This document shows, piece after piece, positions 1 through 7,388 of a stretch of 11,779 bases of DNA. Origin of the DNA: a bacterium (GTDB taxonomy: Bacteria > Zhuqueibacterota > Zhuqueibacteria > Residuimicrobiales > Residuimicrobiaceae); the NCBI GenBank assembly GCA_012523655.1, contig JAAYTV010000699.1, forward strand, positions 1 to 11,779, in the 5' to 3' direction. Numbering within the stretch: position 1 is the first letter of the stretch; each line of letters starts with the position of its first letter. The translations under genes and the position numbers were made by a program. Below the pieces are notes generated by a model. The model saw only the letters and a program-made list of their open reading frames with translations, was not told the DNA's origin and ran no database searches.

Positions 1-521
<521 letters not shown>

Positions 522-526
522 GGCGA

Positions 527-531
527 CCTCC
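527..531 (-). promoter_or_regulatory. Shine-Dalgarno site that fixes the TTG start of the Tat-exported isomerase
   Basis: GGAGG on the minus strand lies five nt before TTG at 521. It supports the non-ATG start that restores the complete twin-arginine signal peptide. Confidence 0.7.
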
Positions 532-587
532 GATTAGTGATAATTTTATCTCCATCCTTGTAATTCACCTTGAAGTTTGACTGAAAT

Positions 588-796
588 ATGATCGTCGCAG
601 CCGTAAGAAACAGACTCCCTTGTCAAGAGGAGAAATGACATTTGTATTTTTTCAAGCCAAGTTTTTGCACTAATGACCGTCACAGCGGTAAATAACACAC
701 CCCCTGTCCCCCTCTCAAGAGGGGGAACTACACTTGCTGTAATTTTCTCATTGTCGAGAATAATTAGTCCCCTGTCCCCCTCTCAAGAGGGGGAAC
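588..796. repeat. Diverged direct copies of a palindromic intergenic repeat
   Basis: The 336-nt gap 522-857 holds no supportable gene. Two near-identical 28-nt copies begin CCCCTGTCCCCC and end AGAGGGGGAAC, at 701-728 and 769-796. Each contains the perfect hairpin CCCCCTCT-CA-AGAGGGGG (708-725 and 776-793). A third, decayed copy lies at about 588-650, where CTCCCTTGTCAAGAGGAG stands in for the palindrome. Its left flank (ATGATCGTCGCAGCCGTAAG) matches the flank of the second copy at 673-692 (ATGACCGTCACAGCGGTAAA). The repeated unit is therefore larger than the hairpin. No T-run follows the stems on either strand, so they are poor candidates for Rho-independent terminators. A REP- or MITE-like genomic repeat is the likeliest reading. 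Transcription of the flanking minus-strand genes crosses it. Confidence 0.7.
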
Positions 797-857
797 GATA
801 CCCGCCCTATCTCTTTCCTACACCAACCTTGCAAAGGCAGGTGCCTTCGTAAGGTTT

Positions 858-3425
858 TCAGAAAGTCTGCCGGGCCATTTCCACCAGGTAACTCATGCCG
901 TAGGGCTTTTGCAGATAGGCGCCCTGACAGGCCTGCACCACCTCCAGGGCAGCGGGGACCGGCGGATAACCACTGGACAGTATGATGGGGATGCGCTTCT
1001 CCTGCAATATCTTTTTCGCGCAATCGAGGCCGGACATGCCCTCGAGCGAGAGATCGATCACCGCACCGTCCACCTCATCGACATGACCCTGCATCCATTG
1101 AATCGCCCGCTCTCCGGTTTCCAGCGTTGTCACTTCATAGCCGTTGTTTTCCAAAGCCCGCTTCATCAACGGCGTCAGATCCGGATCATCATCCACGATC
1201 AGCAGCGATCTGGCCTGGCGAAAAGCGATCACCGAAGCCTCGAGGTCCTCCGGCGCCTGCTCCGGCGCCAACGCCGGTAAAAACAGCTGCACCAAGGTGC
1301 CGGCGTTGATCTGACTATGCACGATCAGCCGGCCCTGATGGCCGGCCACAATGCCGTAGGCCGCAGCCAATCCCAGGCCGTGGCCGTGGCCTTCCGGCTT
1401 GGTGGTGATGAACGGCTCGCACAACCGTTGCCAGACGCAGTCGGCGATGCCGGGCCCGTTGTCCAGCACCTCGACCACCACAGCGGCCACCGGCTCGGCA
1501 GAGTCCGGCAGTTCTGCCGGACGGGTGCGGATCAACAGGCGGCCGCCGGTCCGCTGCAGCGCTTCCAACGCATTGCGGCAAATGTATTCAAACGCCTGAT
1601 GCAGCAGCGAGACGTCGGCCATCACCCGGCCGCTGAGCGGAGAAAGATCAAAGTGCACCTGCACCGGCCGCGCAAACAGCTCTGCCTGCAGTCCGCCGGC
1701 CTGACGGACGAGCGTATTGATCGGCACCGGCCGGCGGCGCAGCGGAACGCTCTGACTGAAATACTGCAGACGGCGGAGCAACATGAACGTTTGTTCAATA
1801 TCCTGCTGCAGATGCAGAAAAGGATCCTGCTGGGAATGCGGGATCGAGCTCGGCAGATAGAGCCAGGCGCTGCGGCTGAAAGCCGAGAGCAGCGGCTGCT
1901 CCAGATTGCCGGCCAGCGCAGCCACCAGCTGCTGCAGCCGTTCCAGATCCGCGCCCCGGCGCCAGACTCTGGCCGCAGCCAGCTCTTCGATCAAAGCCTG
2001 ATCCTCCACGGCAGGCGGCTGACCGGCGTTCAGAGTTTCAGCTTCAGGTCCGTCTCCCGTGCCGGTCACAGCCACAGTGATCAGCTGCAATCCCAGCAGG
2101 TCGTTTTTCGACAGATGAACGCAGACCTCTTTGGGATTGCCTTGGTTGTCCAGCAGCGTCAACGGCCGGCTCAGCGGCTGCTCGGTCAAATCATGGTCTT
2201 GACGGAACCGCTCCAGCGCAGCACGCCAGGTCGGCTGTGAGTCGCTTACCAGCAGCTGATCAAAGTCATTGCGCAGGATGGAGGCAGCCGGGATGTGCAG
2301 CAGCTCTTGCATGGCCTCATTCCACACCACGACCTGGTCCGCCGGATCAAGGACCAGTGCAGGCCGGGCCGGCGTACGGATCAGCGAGGCGCCCTGCTCC
2401 GGCTGGCTGGAGAGCTTTTGATACAGATCGCGCAGCTGATCACGCAGCTGCGTGGATTTAGGCTTGGTGATGGACGGCGGTTCTTCGTCTTCAGCCGTTG
2501 TTTCCTGCGGCGGCTGAGCACTGGTTCCGACGACATCCTTTTCATAAAACAAAAACTGATAACCCACCGGTACATCCTGAAAAGATTTTTGTGGATGCAC
2601 CGAAAGCACCACCCAAACAGGGGAACCGTCTTTACGGCACAATTCCAACTCGAACTGCTGCACCGGCGCGTCGTTCTCAATGAACTCGGCCAATTCGGCG
2701 CGTTTGGACGGCTGGGCGGTCAGGTGAGTGAGAAAATTCAAACCGACCATCTCGTCGGTGTTTTCGTAACCCAGCGCGGCGATGGCCGGCAGATCCGCTG
2801 CGATGATATCCAAAGAGGTGGTGGTGATCACACTGCCCTGCAATCCTTCAGCGGGCTCGTCCGCAGCGTCGGCGGACTCGGAGGACCCGGCCAACCACTG
2901 CTGGCGGCCGGCTTCCAGCAGCCGTTGCCACTGACTGTGCAGCCCAGAGGAGACCAGGATCATAGCCTCGGTGGGCGGATACAGCTCCTGGTCCATATAG
3001 GCCAGCGGATCGAGCCCTTCGCTGGAAAAGCCCTCGAGCACAAAGTTCCATTTTTTCAGCTCATTGGATTGCGTGGTCTCGACGCAGGCGTACAGGCAGA
3101 CGCCGAGATATCTCTGATAATACACGATGGGCAGCAGGGCGCGGCGTAAAAGTCCGTTGAAAAAACTGCTGTAAACGGTTTTGCCGTCGGCCAGCCCCAT
3201 CTCCTCCGCATCGGGCGTTGCGGCCAGCACCTTGTGGATGAAGCCATTCAGCGGCTTCCCGCCGGTCAGGCCGGAGATCGGCGACAGGGTCATTTGCGTC
3301 AGCGGACGACCCTGGTGATCGTAAAAGATCATCGCGATTTTGTATTTTTCGGAAAAGGTATCAGACAGATGCTGCAGAACAGGGGGTGCGATCAGATCAA
3401 CCAACGTTTGACTTGATGGCGTCAT
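858..3425 (-). CDS. Hybrid histidine kinase-like protein with PocR-like and PAS sensors, no phosphoacceptor His, C-terminal receiver
   Basis: This is an 855-residue cytoplasmic signalling protein with no membrane segment. Residues 5-115 resemble the PocR ligand-binding domain (LVDLIAPPVLQHLSDTF, then FYDHQGRPL) but lack its usual cysteine cluster. PAS-like domains lie at about 205-297 (with ELCRKDGSPVWV) and 352-455 (with VLDPADQVVVWNEAM). A HisKA-like helical pair spans about 495-560. The ATPase domain at about 600-718 keeps the N box (RNALEAL, N618), the G1 box DNGPGI (655-660), PFITTK and the G2 box GHGLGLA. The receiver at 740-853 has the acidic cluster D745-D747, the predicted phosphoryl acceptor D791, S817 and K840. 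In the H box the usual LAHELNQPL reads LAGNLEQPL, so His is replaced by Gly506 and the next acid by Asn507. Autophosphorylation at the normal site should be impossible. The protein may be an ATP-binding sensor scaffold, or its receiver may be served by another kinase. The start codon ATG has only a weak ribosome site. Confidence 0.85.
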   Translation of the reverse strand: MTPSSQTLVDLIAPPVLQHLSDTFSEKYKIAMIFYDHQGRPLTQMTLSPISGLTGGKPLNGFIHKVLAATPDAEEMGLADGKTVYSSFFNGLLRRALLPIVYYQRYLGVCLYACVETTQSNELKKWNFVLEGFSSEGLDPLAYMDQELYPPTEAMILVSSGLHSQWQRLLEAGRQQWLAGSSESADAADEPAEGLQGSVITTTSLDIIAADLPAIAALGYENTDEMVGLNFLTHLTAQPSKRAELAEFIENDAPVQQFELELCRKDGSPVWVVLSVHPQKSFQDVPVGYQFLFYEKDVVGTSAQPPQETTAEDEEPPSITKPKSTQLRDQLRDLYQKLSSQPEQGASLIRTPARPALVLDPADQVVVWNEAMQELLHIPAASILRNDFDQLLVSDSQPTWRAALERFRQDHDLTEQPLSRPLTLLDNQGNPKEVCVHLSKNDLLGLQLITVAVTGTGDGPEAETLNAGQPPAVEDQALIEELAAARVWRRGADLERLQQLVAALAGNLEQPLLSAFSRSAWLYLPSSIPHSQQDPFLHLQQDIEQTFMLLRRLQYFSQSVPLRRRPVPINTLVRQAGGLQAELFARPVQVHFDLSPLSGRVMADVSLLHQAFEYICRNALEALQRTGGRLLIRTRPAELPDSAEPVAAVVVEVLDNGPGIADCVWQRLCEPFITTKPEGHGHGLGLAAAYGIVAGHQGRLIVHSQINAGTLVQLFLPALAPEQAPEDLEASVIAFRQARSLLIVDDDPDLTPLMKRALENNGYEVTTLETGERAIQWMQGHVDEVDGAVIDLSLEGMSGLDCAKKILQEKRIPIILSSGYPPVPAALEVVQACQGAYLQKPYGMSYLVEMARQTF

Positions 3426-3542
3426 GTCGAACCGATTTTTTCTTCAAGAGGTGAACCGCAGACGGACCACGTCCGAGCCATTAGATGCCGGCGATGGAAA
3501 AGCGGCGCCGGATTTTTTCTGCCGGTCCATACAGGCGCAAAT

Positions 3543-3571
3543 AATATAGGTACATTAACCGTCAAGATCAA
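3543..3571 (-). promoter_or_regulatory. Candidate sigma-70-type promoter for the hybrid kinase-like gene
   Basis: On the minus strand TTGATC (3571-3566) and TATATT (3548-3543) are separated by 17 nt. They lie about 120 nt before the kinase-like start and overlap the stop codon of the upstream ATPase gene. This would let the sensor gene be expressed separately from the transporter gene. The call rests on hexamer match and spacing only. Confidence 0.4.
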
Positions 3572-4365
3572 GGGCAACGTTCGCAAGCGGAATTCAAGGG
3601 GCCGAGCAATTGCTGCAGTTTAAAACAAACCGGAGAATCCAGACCCAGGCCGGCCAGTTCCTCGGTGCGGCGCAGCAACTCTTGCGGAGGGCCGTCCATC
3701 ACCATGCGGCCGCGCTGCAGGATCAGGAGGCGGTCGGCCAGCAGCGCTTCTTCGGGAAACTGGGTGATCAACACCATGGCCCGGCGGGGTGTTGCCGGCT
3801 GGCCATGCCACTCCTTGAACAGCCGCAGCATCTCCCTGCGGCCGGCAGGATCCAACAGGGAGGTGGGTTCATCCAGGATCAGATAATCGGGCTCCATAGC
3901 CAGAACAGAGGCCAGGGCCAGCCGCTGTTTTTCGCCGCCGGAGAGATAATGGGGCGACTTTAGCCGAAAGGGTTGCAGCTGAAAACGGCTCAGCATTTGT
4001 TCCACACGGCGATGCATCTCCTCATACTCTACACCGAGGTTCTCCAGGCCGAAGGCGATCTCGCGCTCCACCGTGGCGGAGACGATCTGGTTGTCCGGAT
4101 TCTGAAAGAGCATGGCCACGCGGCGGCGGATCCGGCGCAACTGGTCCGCATCCCGGGTGTTCAAGCCGTCCACCAGCACCTCGCCGGTGGATGGCAGCAG
4201 CAGTCCATTGAGACAGCGGGCCAGCGTGCTTTTGCCGCTGCCGTTGGCGCCCATGACGGCGATAAAATCGCCGGCAGCGATTTCCAGCGACACATCTTCC
4301 AGCACCCGGCGGAACGCGCCCTGCTCCGAGACATAATCAAACGATATGTGATTAACAGCAATCAA
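3568..4365 (-). CDS. ecfA: Energy-coupling factor (ECF) transporter ATP-binding protein, EcfA/CbiO type
   Basis: This 265-residue ATPase would power uptake of a vitamin, cobalt or nickel through an ECF complex at the inner face of the membrane. Walker A is GANGSGKST (39-47). The Q-loop stretch LFQNPDNQIVSATVEREIAFGLENLG (from about 86; Q88) is diagnostic of the EcfA/CbiO family. The ABC signature is LSGGEKQRLALA (from 141) and Walker B is YLILDEPTSLLD (from 161). The switch histidine is replaced: VLITQFPEEA puts Gln202 where family members have ITH. Translation starts at TTG (4365-4363), with AGGAA eight nt upstream at 4378-4374; no in-frame ATG gives the complete first strand. The C-terminus ends in CERCP, which I do not recognise. 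No EcfT or substrate-binding S gene is next to it, so the partners must be elsewhere and the substrate cannot be named. The upstream neighbour is an unrelated ABC exporter. Confidence 0.88.
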   Translation of the reverse strand: MIAVNHISFDYVSEQGAFRRVLEDVSLEIAAGDFIAVMGANGSGKSTLARCLNGLLLPSTGEVLVDGLNTRDADQLRRIRRRVAMLFQNPDNQIVSATVEREIAFGLENLGVEYEEMHRRVEQMLSRFQLQPFRLKSPHYLSGGEKQRLALASVLAMEPDYLILDEPTSLLDPAGRREMLRLFKEWHGQPATPRRAMVLITQFPEEALLADRLLILQRGRMVMDGPPQELLRRTEELAGLGLDSPVCFKLQQLLGPLNSACERCP

Positions 4366-4415
4366 CGGCGTGGTTCCTGATCAGCCATTCATTTTATCGC
4401 GCCGGCCGGTTGCCG

Positions 4416-4518
4416 GACCGGCGAAAGGGGTTGCGACGGTCGCGGTTTCTGCAGATTCATCCTCAGGGACCGCCGTCTTGCTGGTTCTTGGACCGGCGAA
4501 CCGGGTTGCGGCGGTCGC
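4416..4518. repeat. Two 28-nt direct repeats between the two ABC genes
   Basis: GACCGGCGAA(AG/CC)GGGTTGCG(A/G)CGGTCGC occurs at 4416-4443 and 4491-4518, with a 75-nt period and three differences. The 164-nt gap between the exporter stop and the ATPase start holds no convincing gene. The copies are GC-rich and GACCG/CGGTC can pair within each copy, so a small RNA structure or a local duplication is possible. The function is unknown. Confidence 0.55.
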
Positions 4519-4529
4519 AGTCGGCCGCA

Positions 4530-6458
4530 TCAGTCGATGTCCTTGCGAAACTGAGTTTCATAGAGCATGGCATAGAGCCCGTTCTTTTGCAGCAACTCGT
4601 CGTGCGCGCCGCTCTCCACGATCCGGCCGCGGTCCATGACCAGGATCATGTCCGCAGCCAGAATGGTGCTCAGGCGGTGAGCGATGACGATGTTGGTGCG
4701 GTCCGCCATCACCTTTTCCAGCGCATCCTGAATCAGCGCTTCGGATTGGCTGTCGAGGCTGCTGGTGGCTTCATCCAAAATCAGAATGCGCGGATTTTTC
4801 AGAATGACCCGTGCCAGCGCCAGCCGTTGCTTTTCTCCGCCGCTCAAACGAAAGCCGCGCTCGCCGACGATGGTGTCGTAGCCATCCGGCAGCCCCTGGA
4901 TGAAATCGTGAATGTTGGCCACCCGGCAGGCGGCCTCCAGTTCTTTCTGGCTCGCGTTCAGTTTGGCGTACTGCAGGTTGGTGCGGATGGTGTCATGAAA
5001 CAGATGCGTCTCCTGAGTGCCCATGCCGATCTGCGCCGACAGGGATTCCAGGGACAGATCGCGCAGATCGTTGCCGTAGATGCGGACCACGCCGGAAGTC
5101 GGATCATAGAGGCGCGGGATCAGATAGGTGAGCGTGGTTTTGCCCGCGCCGCTGGGCCCCACCAGCGCAACGATCTGTCCCGGTTGCACGCAAAAGCTGA
5201 CGTCTTCCAGCGCGTTGCGGCGCGCCTGACTGCGGCCGGACTGGTCATCGTCGTCCGCGCCGGACACTTTGCCGGAGAGCACGCCGGTGACGTTGTCCAT
5301 GCTGCCATAGCGATGCACATCGCTGAGCTGTTTGCTGTTGCCGGCGTTATAGATAAAGGTGACGTTCTCGAACTCGATTTCGCCGCGCACTCTTTTCACG
5401 GTCTGCGCGTCCGCTTTCTCGACAATGTCCACCGGCAGATCGATCACCTCAAACACCCGCTCAAAACTGACCATGGAGGTGGCGAACTCGACCGGCGCGT
5501 TGGAAAGCCCCTGCAGCGCGCCGTACAACTGTCCCAGGTAGGCGCCGAAGGCCACGATGGTGCCCACGGTAAAGGTGCCGGCGATGACGAAATAGCCGCC
5601 GAGACCGTAGACCAAAGCGGTGCCCACTGCGCTGATCAGGCCGATGATGGCCATAAAGATCGATCCGGTGAACGCCCGTTTGACGCCGAGATCGCGCACC
5701 TGGCCGGCCCGGCCGCCGAAGCGTTCGACTTCCAACTGCCGCCGGCCGAACAGCTTGACCAACAGGGCGCCGCCGATGTTAAGGGTTTCATTCATCATGG
5801 CGTTCATCTGCGCGTTGGCTTCCATCTGCTTGCGGGCGATGTCGCGCAGCCGGTTGCCCAGCAGGCGCGCGGCCAGAATAAACAGCGGCATGATCGCCAC
5901 GCCGATCACCGTCAGCCGCCATTCCAGGGACAGCATCACCGCCAGGATCGCCGCGGCGTGGATCAACTGGGTGACGATGCCGACAATGGTGCTGCTGATG
6001 GCGTTCTGCGCGCCGATCACATCATTGTTCAACCGGCTCATCAGCTCGCCGACTTGGGTGTTGGTGAAAAAACGCAGCGACATGCGCTGCAAGCCGGCGT
6101 ACAGCGCCATGCGCAGGTCATAGATCACGCCCTCGCCGACGCGTGCATTGAGGCGGCGCTGCGAAACGCCGAGCACGCCGTTGACGGCCGGAATCAGCAA
6201 AAGAGCCAGAGCCAGCAGCATCAGCCGGTTGAGATTTCCGGACGGAATGGTATGATCGAGCAGATCCCGGATAATCAGTGGATTGAGCAGCATCAGACCG
6301 GTCTGCGCCAGGATCAGGCCGAGAATGGCGATGATGCGAACGCGGTAAGGTTTGGCATACTGCAGCACCCGTTTAAGCAGATCCCGGGTTATTTTCGGTT
6401 TTTCATCTGTAGCCTCGATCACGCTGCGCAAACCGCCGTGGCCCATACGCATCATCAT
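4530..6458 (-). CDS. ABC exporter half-transporter, MsbA/multidrug type (fused membrane and ATPase domains)
   Basis: This 642-residue inner-membrane protein would dimerise to export a lipid, peptide or drug. After a Met-rich start (MMMRMGHGG) come six hydrophobic membrane segments between about 40 and 320, including IIAILGLILAQTGLMLL and the pair near 160-195. The type-I ABC-exporter coupling region is seen in FFTNTQVGELMSRLNNDV (130-147). The ATPase half has Walker A GPSGAGKTT (434-442), Q482, signature LSGGEKQR (538-545), Walker B ILILDEATSSLD (from 558) and switch H594, so it looks fully active. An unusual acidic, Ser/Gly-rich insert of about 40 residues (about 372-414, with ADDDDQSGRSQ) separates the aromatic A-loop strand FIY (368-370) from NALEDVSF. 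The ATG start has GAGGAA eight nt upstream at 6472-6467. The substrate cannot be predicted, and the partner is probably a second copy of itself. Confidence 0.9.
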   Translation of the reverse strand: MMMRMGHGGLRSVIEATDEKPKITRDLLKRVLQYAKPYRVRIIAILGLILAQTGLMLLNPLIIRDLLDHTIPSGNLNRLMLLALALLLIPAVNGVLGVSQRRLNARVGEGVIYDLRMALYAGLQRMSLRFFTNTQVGELMSRLNNDVIGAQNAISSTIVGIVTQLIHAAAILAVMLSLEWRLTVIGVAIMPLFILAARLLGNRLRDIARKQMEANAQMNAMMNETLNIGGALLVKLFGRRQLEVERFGGRAGQVRDLGVKRAFTGSIFMAIIGLISAVGTALVYGLGGYFVIAGTFTVGTIVAFGAYLGQLYGALQGLSNAPVEFATSMVSFERVFEVIDLPVDIVEKADAQTVKRVRGEIEFENVTFIYNAGNSKQLSDVHRYGSMDNVTGVLSGKVSGADDDDQSGRSQARRNALEDVSFCVQPGQIVALVGPSGAGKTTLTYLIPRLYDPTSGVVRIYGNDLRDLSLESLSAQIGMGTQETHLFHDTIRTNLQYAKLNASQKELEAACRVANIHDFIQGLPDGYDTIVGERGFRLSGGEKQRLALARVILKNPRILILDEATSSLDSQSEALIQDALEKVMADRTNIVIAHRLSTILAADMILVMDRGRIVESGAHDELLQKNGLYAMLYETQFRKDID

Positions 6459-6732
6459 TTACTCTATTCCTCATCAAACAAGATGCCCCTCATAACGTTG
6501 TTCCCGACCGGCTGCGTCTTCCTGGAAAAAACCGTGCAAAGCCGCCCGATTGCCGCAGATGATTCATCCGGTCAAGCCGATCCATCGCTTTGAAGGGTGT
6601 GAACGAAAAGGGTGGAATCCTTTGCAGGGACAACCTTTTCCCGAAGGCAAAGATACAAAAGATTTTGAAAAATTGCATAAAAATAAATGAATCGGCCTCA
6701 GGCCCGGCAACGGCGGAGGGGCAAACAATCTC

Positions 6733-6761
6733 TTGATTTTGCCTTATGATTTATTTAATTT
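6733..6761 (+). promoter_or_regulatory. Candidate promoter of the inhibitor-protease-thrA transcription unit
   Basis: TTGATT (6733-6738) and TAATTT (6756-6761) are 17 nt apart, inside the AT-rich part of the divergent region. They point toward the inhibitor gene, whose ATG is about 170 nt downstream. Only the hexamers and spacing support this. Confidence 0.4.
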
Positions 6762-6923
6762 ACCGCAAATGCCGCAAGGCCCAAAGCTACACGACCGACC
6801 GTTGCCTCATTCGCCGAACCGGTGTGCCATCCTTCAGGCATCATGACCCCTCAAGCCCCGGCCGTTCTGGTCAATTATGGGCGTCTGGATTCACCGCCGA
6901 AACTGCGGCGGGTGTTGTCAACC

Positions 6924-6929
6924 AAGGAG
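6924..6929 (+). promoter_or_regulatory. Shine-Dalgarno site that fixes the inhibitor start
   Basis: AAGGAG lies seven nt before ATG at 6937. It shows that the gene starts there and not at an upstream in-frame ATG (6877), which would put about 20 Cys- and Arg-containing residues before the signal peptide. Confidence 0.75.
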
Positions 6930-6936
6930 CATCACC

Positions 6937-7323
6937 ATGAATCATCTTGTTATCGCCTCCCTTCCTCTGTTTTTGCTCGGCCTTTTCAGCGCAACCGGGA
7001 AAACGGTTTTGATCACCCAGGCGCAAAATCAGAGCAAAGTCAAAGTGAAGAAGGATGCAACTTTTCAGGTGCTGTTGAACGCCAATCCGACGACGGGGTT
7101 CGATTGGCGGATCCTCTCCTATGACAGCACGGTCATCGAGATCAAGCAGAAAAATTTTATAAAAAGTGAAACGCACCGAATGGGCGCGCCGGGAAAACAG
7201 GTGTTCAAGTTCAAAGCCATCGCCGCCGGAATCACCGACCTGCGGTTGATCTATGTGCGTCCATGGGAAAGGGCAACGTCCGAAGCGGACAGCTTTCGCG
7301 TACAGATCATTGTCCCAAAATAG
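6937..7323 (+). CDS. Chagasin-family secreted inhibitor of papain-like cysteine proteases
   Basis: This 128-residue protein has a Sec signal peptide (MNHLVIASLPLFLLGLFSA), so it should act in the periplasm or outside the cell. All three inhibitory loops of the chagasin family (MEROPS I42) are visible. The BC loop is NPTTGF (50-55) followed by W57, the DE loop is GAPGKQVF (83-90), and the FG loop is RPWE (108-111). In characterised members these loops fill the active-site cleft of C1A cysteine proteases as a tight, reversible block. The length is normal for the family. The start is set by AAGGAG seven nt before ATG. The next gene, 65 nt downstream on the same strand, encodes just such a protease. 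The pair therefore looks like an enzyme with its own safety inhibitor. That the two bind each other is inference; family assignment is strong. Confidence 0.92.
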   Translation: MNHLVIASLPLFLLGLFSATGKTVLITQAQNQSKVKVKKDATFQVLLNANPTTGFDWRILSYDSTVIEIKQKNFIKSETHRMGAPGKQVFKFKAIAAGITDLRLIYVRPWERATSEADSFRVQIIVPK

Positions 7324-7336
7324 CCGAGCTGAAGAG

Positions 7337-7365
7337 CCGGGCGCAGACGGCGCCGGAAGGTTTTT
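7337..7365 (+). terminator. Hairpin plus T-run between inhibitor and protease (attenuator-like)
   Basis: In the 65-nt gap between the two genes, CCG-GGCGC (7337-7344) can pair with GCGCC-GG (7350-7356) around the loop AGACG. This gives seven GC pairs with one bulged G. After AAGG, five T residues follow (7361-7365). The form is that of an intrinsic terminator, but a short and imperfect one. Because the protease has its own good ribosome site just downstream, partial termination here would lower protease relative to inhibitor. Read-through is expected if the genes form one unit. Confidence 0.4.
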
Positions 7366-7388
7366 CAATCGAACTTGCAGGAGGACTT

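Larger units (their letters stand above)
6459..6936. other. Divergent intergenic region between the ABC exporter and the protease-inhibitor gene
   Basis: These 478 nt hold no gene I can support; short open frames here have no family-like sequence or ribosome sites. The centre (about 6650-6765) is AT-rich, as expected for promoters firing in both directions. On the minus strand TATCTTTG (6655-6648) fits the TAnnTTTG box of Bacteroidota-type promoters, but no good upstream box is spaced correctly. A better plus-strand promoter candidate is listed separately. The leaders are long: about 190 nt for the exporter if that box is used, and about 170 nt for the inhibitor operon. Confidence 0.5.

Noticed and set aside
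701..796. Hairpins as Rho-independent terminators of the kinase-like gene, or as a short CRISPR array
   Set aside because: No T-run follows the stems on the minus strand. Only two good copies exist, and the flanks of the copies are related to each other, unlike CRISPR spacers.
1317..2240. Plus-strand open frame opposite the kinase-like gene
   Set aside because: Composition is shadow-like and no domain is visible; the opposite strand has clear HisKA/ATPase motifs.
4443..4475. Tiny minus-strand gene of about 23 codons between the ABC genes
   Set aside because: GAGG lies only one nt before its ATG, the peptide is Pro/Arg-rich without pattern, and it overlaps the direct repeat.
4410..6593. Very long plus-strand open frame of about 727 codons
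   Set aside because: It lies opposite the ABC exporter gene, is rich in His, Gln, Asp and Arg with no family motifs, and has no ribosome site. It is an antisense shadow produced by GC-rich coding sequence.
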